A stretch of DNA of 64,000 nt from Armatimonadota bacterium (GCA_036504095.1 DASXVS010000026.1:1-64000), one strand, 5' to 3'; numbered from the stretch's first letter, positions 1-9,139 are shown. Numbers and translations are program-made. The notes: a model not told the origin generated them from the sequence alone.

Positions 1-87
1 CAGTTCCCGTATTCTCTCCACGGTCCCTCCTCGTAGCATACGGCCACCTCCTTCCCTTACAGGAAAGGGTGGCGCTCTCGCCTACAG

Positions 88-139
88 GTGGGGAATTTTC
101 AACCGCGCCCTTTTGTCCATTTTACACCCGCCGCTGACA
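88..139. mobile_element. possible IS21-type insertion sequence terminus (remnant)
   Basis: The stretch starts GTGGGGAATTTTC and ends CCGCTGACA. The layout, with a GGGGAATTTTCA block followed by TTTTGTCCATTTTACACC, resembles the right ends I associate with IS21-family elements downstream of istB. No transposase gene lies in the window, so either only the tip is inside it or only the tip survives. Rhs coding sequence resumes directly after it, so an insertion would explain the missing Rhs 5' part. Family assignment is from memory of such ends. Confidence 0.4.
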
Positions 140-866
140 GCTGGAACGGGAAGAGCCGGTACCAGACGGATGCCAACAGCCTGATGCTGATGGGCAACCG
201 GCCCGTACGGGCGATCCCGCCATCGGCCGGTTCATCAGCCAGGACCCCGCGCAGGACGAGAGCAACTGGTACTCGTATTGCGGCAACAGCCCGTTGGTGG
301 CCGTGGATCCAAGCGGGCTGAGGCTGGTATCGCAGGGATCGCCAAAGGACGATAGTGATGGCGGATTCTTGGGTTATGACTCCTGGGGAGCTTACTTCAA
401 AGACGTAGGTGATTTCGCCAAGGGCGAGGCAAGTGCGCTGAATCCTGTTGAAGCAGTGAAGGGAGCGGTTGATACAGTCAGCTTCCTGAATCAGAGCCAT
501 TGGAGCTGGGGATCGTTCAAAGATGTCGGCAAATCCCTTGTCGATGGGCTTAACCCGTTCAACAAGACAGACGACATGGCGTCCGCCGGTCGCGCCACGA
601 TGAATTTGACGCTTGCACTTTCGCCCGCCATCAAGAGGATCCCTAACCCGACTTCGATTGCACTAGAGGGACCTTGGCGACTGCCCAACACAGGTGGGGT
701 TACGCTCATTAAGGTGTATCAACATGGTGAACAGCTAGGAAGACTTGACTGGCATCGCTTGCCTCGTAAGAACACCATTGTTCCAATTGCCCGCGGACGG
801 TCTCTGCCGCACTATCATCGCTTGCCTTCCCTTGGGCAGCATCATCCGTGGCAGGGAGGTTGGTGA
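140..866 (+). pseudogene. Rhs-repeat protein 3' fragment with variable C-terminal tip (frameshifted)
   Basis: This is the end of an Rhs/YD-repeat core plus its variable tip. Reading from 140, one frame gives S-W-N-G-K-S-R-Y-Q...L-M-G-N-R. The canonical continuation (D-P-A-I-G-R-F-I-S-Q-D-P) is in another frame, because eleven bases replace the six that encode His-Tyr in the intact copy near 1240. The second frame runs on to 866 as about 215 residues with the core end A-V-D-P-S-G-L. After that comes a tip of about 185 residues ending in a His-rich segment (P-H-Y-H-R, H-H-P-W). Such tips are usually toxins in this family, but I do not recognise the activity. The core is cut at 139 by a possible IS end. 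As it stands the gene is unlikely to make a full Rhs protein. Confidence 0.7.
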
Positions 867-1186
867 TGACACGTCCGGAACAAGCTGCTGTGATATCGCG
901 AGCTATTCGACTGACAATTTCAAGTCCGCGCCGAGCTGATGCAGACCAATTTGCGGAGTTGGTCAATGGCCTCGCTCCTAAGTGTTCCGAGGCTATCCTT
1001 GAGGACTCGGAACTCAGATCCGCCTGGAGATTCGCTGAGTCTTTTTCCCTCTCGTGGACTCACGAGGACAGGGATATGGACGGGCTCCGATGGGCAGAGG
1101 CCTGTCAAATGATGGAAGATCTGGCGAGGCAGCTCGATTCCGGATTTCCCGTTACCGACATGAGGATCTTGCGGTATGGCAGGTGA
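866..1186 (+). CDS. small hypothetical protein, candidate Rhs immunity protein
   Basis: A 106-residue soluble protein with no signal peptide and no family I recognise. It has acidic and aromatic patches (for example W-T-H-E-D-R-D-M-D-G-L-R-W). The ATG at 866 overlaps the stop of the Rhs tip (TGATG), and AGGGAGGT lies six bases upstream, so translation is coupled to the tip. A small cytosolic gene coupled to an Rhs tip is the usual arrangement of the cognate immunity protein; that role is inferred from position only. A GTG at 848 is a less likely start because it lies inside the tip and lacks a ribosome site. Confidence 0.6.
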   Translation: MTRPEQAAVISRAIRLTISSPRRADADQFAELVNGLAPKCSEAILEDSELRSAWRFAESFSLSWTHEDRDMDGLRWAEACQMMEDLARQLDSGFPVTDMRILRYGR

Positions 1187-1200
1187 TAAGCCTGCGAGCT

Positions 1201-1297
1201 GCGCAGAAGGCGGATTACGAAAGCGGCCTGATCCTGATGGGCAACCGGCACTACGATCCCGCCATCGGCCGGTTCATATGCCAGGACGCCGCGCGAA
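1201..1297 (+). pseudogene. orphan Rhs core scrap
   Basis: About 30 codons encode the Rhs core end (Y-E-S-G-L-I-L-M-G-N-R-H-Y-D-P-A-I-G-R-F), then C-Q-D-A, after which similarity stops. It has no start or ribosome site of its own. It is the intact version of the junction that is frameshifted near 200-215. A core scrap after a tip/immunity pair is typical of displaced Rhs tips, where recombination in the conserved core adds a new tip and strands the old one. Confidence 0.7.
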
Positions 1298-1376
1298 CCG
1301 GAAGACGGTTGCTGGAAGTTGGAGGTGAGACCAAGCGTCTTCCAACTTCCAACATCACACTTCTAACTTCAGATTT

Positions 1377-1408
1377 GGGGAAGCGGTCCGGAAACGGGCC
1401 GCTTCCCC
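1377..1408 (-). terminator. hairpin terminator of the 1.4-5.9 kb gene
   Basis: Arms GGGGAAGCGG (1377-1386) and CCGCTTCCCC (1399-1408) pair perfectly around a 12-base loop. It lies 24 bases past the stop of the leftward gene that ends at 1432. No long U run follows in that direction. Confidence 0.6.
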
Positions 1409-1431
1409 GACTTGCCCTTACTTAGCCCCGC

Positions 1432-4400
1432 TTACGGGTTGATGTCCTTGCCTTTCACCTTTCGCGCGATGCGCAGGGCGTCCCTGATATCAATAACCTC
1501 CGGAGTGTCGCCGGTGACAACGTTGAGGCGGCTGAACTGGGAGCCGGCCGGTTCGAGGCCCCCGGCAACCCGAAGGGCGCTCACCACGTCGGCCAGAACG
1601 TACAGGGATGGCGCGACGCTGAACGCGGCGCTGTCCAGTGTGAGGGCGCCCGCGGTGGCTGTGAGGATGTATCCGTTTCCGGCCAGGTCGATCGCCAGGT
1701 CCGTGAACGTGGCGACGCCGGCAACGGCGTTGACTGTGAGCGTGCCGCTGAGGATCGCGCCGGCTGTGCCTGTTCCGGGTTTGAGCGCGATGGTGACCGG
1801 TCCGGTGTAGCCGGAAAGTACGACGCCGGAGCTATCCTGTACCGTTACCACCGGCTGGACGGCGAACGGCAGCCCCGGCGAGGCCCCGCCCGGCTGAACT
1901 GTGAACGCGGCGGAGCCGAATGAACCGGTGGTGAGAGTGACGCTGGAGACGGCCGGCGTTCCGGTTCCATCGCCCTTGAGGACCAGCTCGTACTGGAACC
2001 ACCGGGCGCCTCCGCTGATGTCGGCGTCGAGGCTGCTGGGTGTGATCCAGTCCGTGAAGTTGCCTTCCGTGTTGGCGAATCGATATCGAGCCTCTACTGT
2101 GCCGGGCGACACGTTCGTTCCCGCCACTGTGAAGTGTTTGAGGTTGGTCAGTGAACCCAGATCGATCATCTGGGACTCAGCGGTCCCCGAGTAGACGCGG
2201 TTTGCGCCATCGTCCACCATCGGAATTCGGGCGGTGAGCGCCTGCGCACCGAGAGCGGTGGTGATGCGGCCTCCCGCGGTATACAGGCTGCCGTTCCACG
2301 CCTGGCCATCCAGGTCTATCACGGCCTGCGGGTACACGATGGAGAAGTCCTGGGCGGTGGCGTCAACCCACGCGCCCGGCATGCCGGAGGCATCGAGTTT
2401 GGTATAGGAAATGCCGGCGGACAGCGTCGCCGGGTTGTTGCGGTTGTTCGGATCGGTGTTCAGGCGCCCGGCAACCGAGAGAATCTTGCCGCGAACGAGG
2501 TCGGCGGCCATTCCCCAGTGCCCGCTGTATTCGGGGAGATCGCCGGGATTGTCCATCACGGATGCGGCGTAGGCGGGGTCATTCGTCAACCGAACCCAGG
2601 GGGTAAGGTCGCGGTCCGGCTGGACGGAAGTGATGTCTTCGGTGTTTGTGAGTTCCGTGCCGGGGTTTATCTGGCCACCGACCGAGTAGACGGTGTGGTT
2701 GTTGACGATGGTGCGCTGGTATGTATGGGTCGAGTTGATCGGCCGCGCAACGTACCACGTGCCGAGCGAGCCGTCCGGCTTGATTCGTGCCATGTAGTTC
2801 GCGTTGGAAGTTGGCGCGATCGTGCCGCCGCTCACCAGCACCCATCCATCCACCACGCGGGCGCTGCCCAGCGACTTGCTGGAGGGGAGAGGTGTTGCGG
2901 CCGCCCAAGGGAAGCCGGCCGCAACGGCGGTGGCGCCCGGAGGCAGCGAAAGCGACCCGTCCGCGTTCTGTTTCGCGTACCACACGGTGTTGATGGTCGC
3001 CACGGACACGTCCACGCCGGCGACGACGTAAATGAATCCGTTGTATCCGAAGCACATGTTGTTGATCTGCGCGCGCGGCGCGGGGAGGTCATTCGGACCG
3101 CCGGTGAAGGAGTTGGCGGAGGTTCCGCCGGTTACCCACGGGTTCGGCGTGTCGGTTCCGTTGCCGCCGATAGCGCCGGTGGAGTCGATGTTGTTGTACC
3201 AGACATTGCCGTAGTACGTTCCACCGCCGCTGCGTCCGCCGATCACGTACATGTATCCGTTGTAGACGACCACGCCCTCGTGATGGCGGGCCGCCGGCAG
3301 GTCAGGTCCGGCGACGGGCGCGGCGGGCACGCCCTGCATCGCCAATCTGAACAGGCTGCCGGTGGCCGGCGCTTCGAGATTCGCGCGCAGCGAAAGCGCA
3401 ACGTCACCCGGGCTGGCATGGGTTACGCTGGCCGCCGCGCCGCCGAGAACGTTGGTCACGAAGGCTGAAACCGGCAGTGTGCGGGCCGGCAGGCTGGCGT
3501 CGGCCGGGGCGAGCGTCGGGATGTAGTAGTAAGTCGTTCCGGGCGCCAGGCCGGTGATCAGATACGTGTGCGAAGTCGCGGTTCCGGTGTCATCGACCGG
3601 CGTAGTGGGCGTCGTGGTGACGCCCCAGACCATCGTCGCCGTGGCGGCGATATTGGTGTCGAAGGATATCGTGGCGGAATCGGCGCCCGCGTTGATCTTC
3701 AGGTTGGAGAAGATGACGCTGGCCGGAACCGTTACGTGGCCTTCAACGTCCAGAGTCGGGGACGGCGGCACGGAGAACAGCGGAGGCGTGAGATAGTATC
3801 CGGATTCGGGCCGGTAATACAGAACCGTGCCGGGTTTGTATCCGGCGACTGTGGCGGTATGGCTCGTGGTCAGCGCGGTGGATTCGATCTGTTTGGTCAG
3901 GCTGCCGCTCGCGGTTCCGTAGTGGAGAAGCGTGGTTGCCGGTTCGTTGGTGGTCCAAGTCACGTTTACGCCGTTGTCCGTTGCGGCGGCGGTTACATCC
4001 GAGATCGTTAACGGCGTTGTGGTGAACGTCTTTTCCGCGCTCACCGCCGGAGTCAGCGTCCCCGCATTGGACGTAACACGGTAGTAGTACAAGGTGTTCT
4101 GTTCGAGATTGTCAACCGTCACGGAGTGGTTGGTCACCGGATCCGGCATGGACACCATCGTGTACGCGCCGGACGTGGGGCCGTATTCCAGGATGGAGTC
4201 GGACTGGATATCCGTCGTCCACGTGACGGTCGCGCCATGGTATGTGACCGCGGCGGTTGGACCGGTGAGCAGCGTCACTTTGGTCGCGGTGACAACACTG
4301 AAGTCCGGGCCGCGGGTGATGTCGGTGCTGCCGTTATCCACGGGAGCGACGAGGCCAACCCGGCGCGCCGTGGTGCTGGTTGTGCCGGCATAGGTCGCGT

Positions 4401-5856
4401 AGGCGATGTTGCCGTTGTAATAGGTTGTTCCATCGAAGGTGCCCGTTGTGGCGATCGCTTCCGGCCAGTGATTCAGCGACGGTTTGGTTCCAGTGCCTGT
4501 CGTGGCGCTGGACGCTACCGATTGGCCGGCGATATCGGCGCCGGTGGACGGGTTTACACCCTTGATGACGCCATCGCCGGAGCCGGTATTGGCCCCCAGG
4601 TTATTGCAGGACACCCAGAGGATAGTTTCGTCCGGTGAAAGCGCCACCCAGGCGTTCGTGCCTGTATTGCCGGTGAATGTGGTGGGAGCGGAGACGCTGA
4701 ACCCGCCCGCTGAAGACCAGGATGCCGGGTCGCTGACCGGCTGCCCCGCCGCGCGGACGAACTTCTGGACGTAAAGCGCTGTCGTGCTGGACTGTCCACC
4801 GAGCCAGATCGTGTCCTCTGCCCGGTTGATCGCGATGGAGCGTATGAGGTTGCAGTTCGCGGCGAGGCTTGCCAGCGGGATGATTGTGACCGGCGCCACG
4901 GGCGTTGAACCGAACCGGACGTACATGATATCGGACCGGGCGTCTGGGCTTGTGGAGATGGAAAATCCGTTTCGAGGCGACGCGGAGACATAGAAGAATT
5001 CGGCATCGGTGCTGGTGCCGAATCCGATTGAGCCACGCGCGTATACGTTGTTGGTTGGAGCGCCGCCAAACTCCGCCGCCACGTTCTGGGCAATCGTATT
5101 CGCCTGGCTTGCGTTGCCGTTCAATACCTCGATGACACCTCCGGTCCCGGCCGCGCCGCTCTTCAGTCCGGAGCCTGCCACGGCGACCGTGCCATCGCGG
5201 AGGACAGATGTAGAGGTGGAGAATCCCTGGGTGGTGTTGTCAACGCCGGCGGCATAGATGTGCGACGAACCCACCAGAGCATTGGACATGTCCGGCTTAT
5301 ACACGTAAATGCCGTCACGAGCGTTCGTGCCGCTCGTGGCCATCGTTGGCCAGTAAATCAGGTTGTGGTACAAGCTGCTGCTGAGAATGTTGGCGGAGCC
5401 GTTGTATGACCAGCGCCCATCGGTGCTGGCGGAACCCACAACTGGGTCTACAATCTGCGCCATCGTGGTGACGGGATCGCCTTTGGTCGTGATCTGGGCG
5501 AAATACTGGCCGCCCGGAGCCGGTCCACCGGAGTCCTTGTCGCCGTTCCATATGACCTGATTGGCCAGGGCCACGCTGTGAGCGCCCGCGGTCCACTGAG
5601 CGGACGTGATCGCGGGGTTCGATGTGGCATTGAGGGTCTTGACAAGCACGGGCGTGGTTGCGGAAGTGTAAATGCGGACCGTCATGTCCGTCACGTCCGT
5701 CAACAGGTTGTAAGAAACGTCGTAGGTGGAACCGTTGAACGTCACGTTCACGTTCCACGTCATCACCGCAGCGCGTCCCGGCGAGACCACAGCCAGGAAG
5801 CCGAAGGCCGCGAAAGCCATCAGCGTCACGCGCAGACTCGTGAAAAGCTTCGACAT
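1432..5856 (-). CDS. secreted multidomain protein: FN3/PAP-N-like, Kelch-like, degenerate dockerin
   Basis: A 1474-residue exported protein. Residues 1-30 form a signal peptide (basic start, long hydrophobic stretch, A-A at the likely cut). The first ~500 residues look like a beta-propeller-type, WD/NHL-like region. Around 535-720 are repeated FN3 or purple-acid-phosphatase-N-like modules (W-T-T-D, Y-Y-Y-R-V). About 855-1070 hold Kelch-like blades (V-Y-N-G-Y-M-Y-V-I-G-G, G-F-I-Y-V-V-A-G, V-Y-S-V-G-G). About 1318-1418 is a beta-sandwich with T-F-T-D-L-A-I-D, also present near the end of the 2816-residue protein. The last ~52 residues (A-L-R-V-A-G-G-L ... I-D-I-R-D-A-L-R-I-A-R-K-V, ending I-N-P) are a degenerate dockerin-like domain. 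The ATG is preceded by AAAGGGAAC. No catalytic motif is seen; a surface-binding or structural role is likely. Transcribed alone. Confidence 0.85.
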   Translation of the reverse strand: MSKLFTSLRVTLMAFAAFGFLAVVSPGRAAVMTWNVNVTFNGSTYDVSYNLLTDVTDMTVRIYTSATTPVLVKTLNATSNPAITSAQWTAGAHSVALANQVIWNGDKDSGGPAPGGQYFAQITTKGDPVTTMAQIVDPVVGSASTDGRWSYNGSANILSSSLYHNLIYWPTMATSGTNARDGIYVYKPDMSNALVGSSHIYAAGVDNTTQGFSTSTSVLRDGTVAVAGSGLKSGAAGTGGVIEVLNGNASQANTIAQNVAAEFGGAPTNNVYARGSIGFGTSTDAEFFYVSASPRNGFSISTSPDARSDIMYVRFGSTPVAPVTIIPLASLAANCNLIRSIAINRAEDTIWLGGQSSTTALYVQKFVRAAGQPVSDPASWSSAGGFSVSAPTTFTGNTGTNAWVALSPDETILWVSCNNLGANTGSGDGVIKGVNPSTGADIAGQSVASSATTGTGTKPSLNHWPEAIATTGTFDGTTYYNGNIAYATYAGTTSTTARRVGLVAPVDNGSTDITRGPDFSVVTATKVTLLTGPTAAVTYHGATVTWTTDIQSDSILEYGPTSGAYTMVSMPDPVTNHSVTVDNLEQNTLYYYRVTSNAGTLTPAVSAEKTFTTTPLTISDVTAAATDNGVNVTWTTNEPATTLLHYGTASGSLTKQIESTALTTSHTATVAGYKPGTVLYYRPESGYYLTPPLFSVPPSPTLDVEGHVTVPASVIFSNLKINAGADSATISFDTNIAATATMVWGVTTTPTTPVDDTGTATSHTYLITGLAPGTTYYYIPTLAPADASLPARTLPVSAFVTNVLGGAAASVTHASPGDVALSLRANLEAPATGSLFRLAMQGVPAAPVAGPDLPAARHHEGVVVYNGYMYVIGGRSGGGTYYGNVWYNNIDSTGAIGGNGTDTPNPWVTGGTSANSFTGGPNDLPAPRAQINNMCFGYNGFIYVVAGVDVSVATINTVWYAKQNADGSLSLPPGATAVAAGFPWAAATPLPSSKSLGSARVVDGWVLVSGGTIAPTSNANYMARIKPDGSLGTWYVARPINSTHTYQRTIVNNHTVYSVGGQINPGTELTNTEDITSVQPDRDLTPWVRLTNDPAYAASVMDNPGDLPEYSGHWGMAADLVRGKILSVAGRLNTDPNNRNNPATLSAGISYTKLDASGMPGAWVDATAQDFSIVYPQAVIDLDGQAWNGSLYTAGGRITTALGAQALTARIPMVDDGANRVYSGTAESQMIDLGSLTNLKHFTVAGTNVSPGTVEARYRFANTEGNFTDWITPSSLDADISGGARWFQYELVLKGDGTGTPAVSSVTLTTGSFGSAAFTVQPGGASPGLPFAVQPVVTVQDSSGVVLSGYTGPVTIALKPGTGTAGAILSGTLTVNAVAGVATFTDLAIDLAGNGYILTATAGALTLDSAAFSVAPSLYVLADVVSALRVAGGLEPAGSQFSRLNVVTGDTPEVIDIRDALRIARKVKGKDINP

Positions 5857-6209
5857 GCGTGTTCCCTTTCGATAATGGGATGGGGAGTACTGCCGGACTT
5901 CGTCAGGCCAAACAGATGAATCGAGGCAAGTGCTGGTCCATAGGTGTCGTTACCCGGTACCCCGGAGATGAATGAGACCAATCAGGCATTGGTCTTGTTG
6001 AGAGTGCGCCCAACGGACGCGTCAGCCCTTTGAAGGATTCTACCATACAGGCAGATCGCGCGGCAACCCCCTGAAGCGGGAAATTGGCGCTAGCCCGGAA
6101 AGTGGGAAGCGCTTATGTGCGCGTGTGTCGAATGGAGCCCCGAGCACAACGTAGAAATGCACCGGAGAGGGGCGACGCGAATGGGCGCCGGGCGCGCCGG
6201 GGACCTGAA
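5857..6209. other. intergenic region with possible leftward promoter and a hairpin
   Basis: No gene is seen. On the minus strand TTGCCG (6061-6066) and TAGAAT (6037-6042) are 18 bases apart, a fair sigma70-type promoter for the 1474-residue protein. Between it and the gene is an inverted repeat, AGACCAAT (5975-5982) and ATTGGTCT (5988-5995) with a 5-base loop, which would lie in the 5' untranslated region. Neither element is proven. Confidence 0.4.
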
Positions 6210-6638
6210 CTACACCTCCACACCGCAGAGGGGATGCGATTCCGCGGGCTCGGCGAGGAGTTCGTGGATGGATGTTGAGCGGAACGCGCTTTCCATGGAC
6301 CCGATGGCATTATCGATTCGGCGATGGAGCGGGCAGAGTAGCTTGCCGTGATTCACCAGTCCCAGCGGACAGGATTGGATGCGCGCGATGGGGTCCACAG
6401 CCTGCACAACGTCGTAGACGCTGATCTCCGAAGCCGGACGGGCCAGCACGGATCCGCCCCCCATTCCCCGATGCGACGTGATGATGCCGGCCCGCCCGAG
6501 GCTCTGCAGCACTTTGGACAGGTAGTCTGCCGGCACCTTGGTCGCGGCCGCAATGCGATGCGTCGTCTGGGGCGCGCCATCGCTGTCCGCTAACATCACT
6601 ATCGCCCTCAGGGCGTACTCCGCGGTTTGTGAGATCAT
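6210..6638 (-). CDS. Rrf2-family transcriptional regulator, NsrR-like
   Basis: A 142-residue winged-helix regulator of the Rrf2 family (NsrR, IscR, RsrR). The N-terminal helix (Q-T-A-E-Y-A-L-R-A-I-V-M-L-A), the recognition region (V-P-A-D-Y-L-S-K-V-L-Q-S-L) and the wing (G-x-G-G-G) are typical. The Fe-S region keeps Cys90 and Cys102 (C-P-L-G ... C-P-L-H-R-R-I-D), the outer pair of the NsrR pattern with the same spacing as in E. coli, but the middle cysteine is absent; a further Cys138 is near the end. The start at 6638 is chosen because TTGGAGCC precedes it at normal spacing; an upstream in-frame start at 6671 has no such site. It is divergent from the NO reductase gene, so control of that operon in response to NO is likely. 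The cofactor is uncertain. Confidence 0.85.
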   Translation of the reverse strand: MISQTAEYALRAIVMLADSDGAPQTTHRIAAATKVPADYLSKVLQSLGRAGIITSHRGMGGGSVLARPASEISVYDVVQAVDPIARIQSCPLGLVNHGKLLCPLHRRIDNAIGSMESAFRSTSIHELLAEPAESHPLCGVEV

Positions 6639-6664
6639 TTGTTGGCTCCAATCAATTCTGGACC

Positions 6665-6694
6665 TTGACATCCACTTTATATCAAGCGTACAAT
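6665..6694 (+). promoter_or_regulatory. sigma70-type promoter of the NO reductase operon
   Basis: TTGACA (6665-6670) and TACAAT (6689-6694) are 18 bases apart, close to consensus. This places transcription start near 6701, leaving a 5' leader of about 110 bases before the ATG at 6811. Confidence 0.6.
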
Positions 6695-6703
6695 GGTTTT
6701 GTC

Positions 6704-6733
6704 GATAATTGGATATACTTATCCAGAATTATC
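6704..6733. promoter_or_regulatory. dyad operator candidate for the Rrf2 regulator
   Basis: The core is a perfect inverted repeat, TGGATA-TACT-TATCCA (6710-6725). It extends outward as GATAATT on the left and AATTATC on the right, with a two-base asymmetry. It lies just downstream of the predicted start of transcription of the NO reductase operon and upstream of the divergent regulator gene, a good place for a repressor of both. Confidence 0.55.
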
Positions 6734-6810
6734 CCACGTTATCGGGGTATCATCCATTGGACCGGGGCGTGCGCCCGGGTCCGGCCGGACGGTGAGTTGA
6801 GGAGGCAGCG

Positions 6811-9093
6811 ATGCAGTACAGACGGTTGTGGATCGGGATGGCCGTGGTCATTCTGGGGTCGTTCGCGGTGCTGGGCTGGTTTGGGCGCGAGATTTACCAG
6901 CAGGCGCCCCCTATCCCCTCTCGCGTGGTGACTACGGACGGCACGACGCTCTTCACGCAGCAGCAGATCGAGGATGGTCAAAATGTGTGGCAGTCCACCG
7001 GAGGTCAGGAGATCGGCACGGTGTGGGGACACGGTGCGTACGTGGCGCCGGACTGGACGGCGGATTTCGTTCATCGCGAAGCGACGTACATCCTGGACAA
7101 ATTGGCCGTGGCCCATTCCGGCAAGCCGTATGCGGATCTCGACATGCCCACGCAGGATATGCTGAAGGCGCAACTCCGCGAGGAAGTGCGCACCAACACG
7201 TTCAACCCGGCAACCGGCGTCATCACGGTATCCCCGATGCGCGCCGAGGCTATCCGGGCCGTCGGCGAGCACTACGCGGACCTCTGGGGTACGGCCCCCG
7301 ACCTCCAGAAACTGCGCGACGCCGACGCCCTGCCGCCCGGGATCATCAAGACGCCGGAGCGCATGGCGGCCATGAATGCATTCTTCTTCTGGGCCTCCTG
7401 GGCCTGCTCCACCAACCGGCCTGGCCAGGCGATCACCTACACCAACAACTGGCCGGGTGAACCCCTCATCGGCAACGGGCCCACCCCCGCGATCCTGGTA
7501 TGGTCCGTCGTCAGCGTTGTATTTCTTCTCGCCGGCATCGGTGTGCTGACGTGGTACTACGCCGCGCTCCGCCGGCGCGAAACGGGCGCAGAGACGGACG
7601 TACCGGCCACCGATCCGCTCACCGGCCTGAAGGCCACGCCCAGCATGAAAGCCACGCTATGGTATTTCTGGGTGGTGGCGGCGCTCATTCTGGTCCAGAT
7701 CGGCCTCGGCGTCGTCACGGCACATTATGGCGTGGAGGGCAATTCGTTCTACGGATTCCCGCTGTCCAAGTTCCTCCCCTACGCGGTGACGCGCTCCTGG
7801 CACCTCCAGCTTGGCATCTTCTGGATCGCCACGGCCTGGCTGGCCACGGGGTTGTTCGTCGCTCCCGCCGTCTCCGGGTATGAACCCAAGTTCCAGAAGG
7901 CAGGCGTTGTCTTCCTCCTGGTGGCGCTGGTCGCCATCGTTGTTGGCTCCATGGCGGGTGAGTGGCTCGGCGTGATGCAGAAACTCGGCTACACCGCCAA
8001 TTTCTGGTTCGGCCATCAGGGCTACGAATATATCGACCTTGGCAAATTCTGGCAGGCGTTCCTCCTTGTCGGGCTTTTCATCTGGCTCGCCCTGGTGACA
8101 CGTGCGCTGGCGCCGGCATTCAAGAAGAACCCGGAGGACCGATCGCTGCTGGGCCTCTTCCTCATCTCGTCCCTCGCCATCGCGGGCTTCTATGGCGCGG
8201 CTCTGATGATCGGCAAGCATACGAACCTGGCCATCGCGGAATACTGGCGCTGGTGGGTGGTCCACCTGTGGGTTGAAGGCTTCTTCGAGGTATTCGCCAC
8301 AGTGGTCATCGCCTTCCTCTTCACACGAATGGGCCTGCTTCGCACCCTCACGGCCACGTCTGCCGTCCTGTTCAGCACCATCGTCTATCTCGCCGGCGGC
8401 ATCATCGGCACGTTCCATCACCTGTATTTCACAGGCACGCCGACCGCCGTGCTCGCCCTGGGCGCCTCGTTCAGCGCTCTGGAAGTCGTTCCCCTCGCGC
8501 TGATCGGTATTGAGGGCTATGAGAACCTGACGATGAGCCGCGTGCGTCCGTGGGTGGCCAATTATAAGTGGCCGATCTACTTCTTCGTCGCGGTTGCGTT
8601 CTGGAACCTGGTCGGCGCGGGCCTGTTCGGCTTCCTCATCAACCCACCCATCGCGCTGTACTACATGCAGGGGCTCAACACCACACCCGTGCACGGCCAC
8701 ACGGCCCTGTTCGGGGTCTACGGAATGCTCGGCATAGGGCTGATGTTGTTCTGCCTGAGGGGGCTCACCAGCACGCGCCCCTGGAAGACCGGTGTGCTCT
8801 CCTTCGCGTTCTGGGCGATCAACATCGGGCTGGCCCTGATGGTTCTGCTCAGCCTGCTGCCGGTGGGCCTTCTGCAAACGTGGGCGAGTGTTGAACACGG
8901 GATGTGGTATGCGCGAAGCGCGGAATTCCTGCAGACGCCACTAATGGCGCATCTGCGTTGGATGCGCGTGTTCGGCGACGTAACCTTCAGCCTGGGGGCC
9001 GTTGCCCTCGGCTGGTTCGTCGCGGGTTTGAAAACGGGATGGTCGTTGGAGCCGGAAAATACTGAACGGGACCGCGAATTGGCGGTCCGCTAG
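6811..9093 (+). CDS. norB: quinol-dependent nitric oxide reductase (qNOR)
   Basis: A 760-residue integral membrane enzyme that reduces two NO to N2O with electrons from quinol. The size is that of the single-subunit qNOR family. After a first membrane helix, residues ~30-220 form the cytochrome-c-like extracellular domain (F-T-Q-Q-Q-I-E-D-G-Q-N-V-W-Q, G-S/T-x-W-G-H-G-A-Y) without a CxxCH haem c motif, as expected for qNOR rather than cNOR. The haem-copper oxidase core follows with about twelve more helices: H-L-W-V-E-G-F-F-E near 483 and G-T-F-H-H-L-Y near 535 (non-haem iron ligands), and V-H-G-H-T-A-L-F-G near 627 (haem ligands). GAGGAG precedes the ATG. It is first in an operon with a cupin, a RIC protein, a YwiC-like protein and a hemerythrin, pointing to NO detoxification or the NO step of denitrification. 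Confidence 0.95.
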   Translation: MQYRRLWIGMAVVILGSFAVLGWFGREIYQQAPPIPSRVVTTDGTTLFTQQQIEDGQNVWQSTGGQEIGTVWGHGAYVAPDWTADFVHREATYILDKLAVAHSGKPYADLDMPTQDMLKAQLREEVRTNTFNPATGVITVSPMRAEAIRAVGEHYADLWGTAPDLQKLRDADALPPGIIKTPERMAAMNAFFFWASWACSTNRPGQAITYTNNWPGEPLIGNGPTPAILVWSVVSVVFLLAGIGVLTWYYAALRRRETGAETDVPATDPLTGLKATPSMKATLWYFWVVAALILVQIGLGVVTAHYGVEGNSFYGFPLSKFLPYAVTRSWHLQLGIFWIATAWLATGLFVAPAVSGYEPKFQKAGVVFLLVALVAIVVGSMAGEWLGVMQKLGYTANFWFGHQGYEYIDLGKFWQAFLLVGLFIWLALVTRALAPAFKKNPEDRSLLGLFLISSLAIAGFYGAALMIGKHTNLAIAEYWRWWVVHLWVEGFFEVFATVVIAFLFTRMGLLRTLTATSAVLFSTIVYLAGGIIGTFHHLYFTGTPTAVLALGASFSALEVVPLALIGIEGYENLTMSRVRPWVANYKWPIYFFVAVAFWNLVGAGLFGFLINPPIALYYMQGLNTTPVHGHTALFGVYGMLGIGLMLFCLRGLTSTRPWKTGVLSFAFWAINIGLALMVLLSLLPVGLLQTWASVEHGMWYARSAEFLQTPLMAHLRWMRVFGDVTFSLGAVALGWFVAGLKTGWSLEPENTERDRELAVR

Positions 9094-9101
9094 GGTAGAA
9101 A

Positions 9102-9121
9102 GGGCTTCGGAGCCCGACCTA
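9102..9121 (-). repeat. short palindromic repeat, copy 1
   Basis: Read on the minus strand this is TAGGTCGGGCTCCGAAGCCC. It matches the elements at 11066 and 39574, in opposite orientation. It forms the small hairpin GGGCT-TCGG-AGCCC between the NO reductase and cupin genes. Confidence 0.5.
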
Positions 9122-9139
9122 CGAGTCGAAAGGAAAACA

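Noticed and set aside
88-139. a complete IS21 element
   Set aside because: Only a terminus-like stretch is present; no istA or istB frame lies in the window.
7657-8898. 413-codon minus-strand frame opposite the NO reductase gene
   Set aside because: Composition is that of an antisense shadow (Glu/Gln/Arg-rich, no hydrophobic core), and the qNOR gene is certain.
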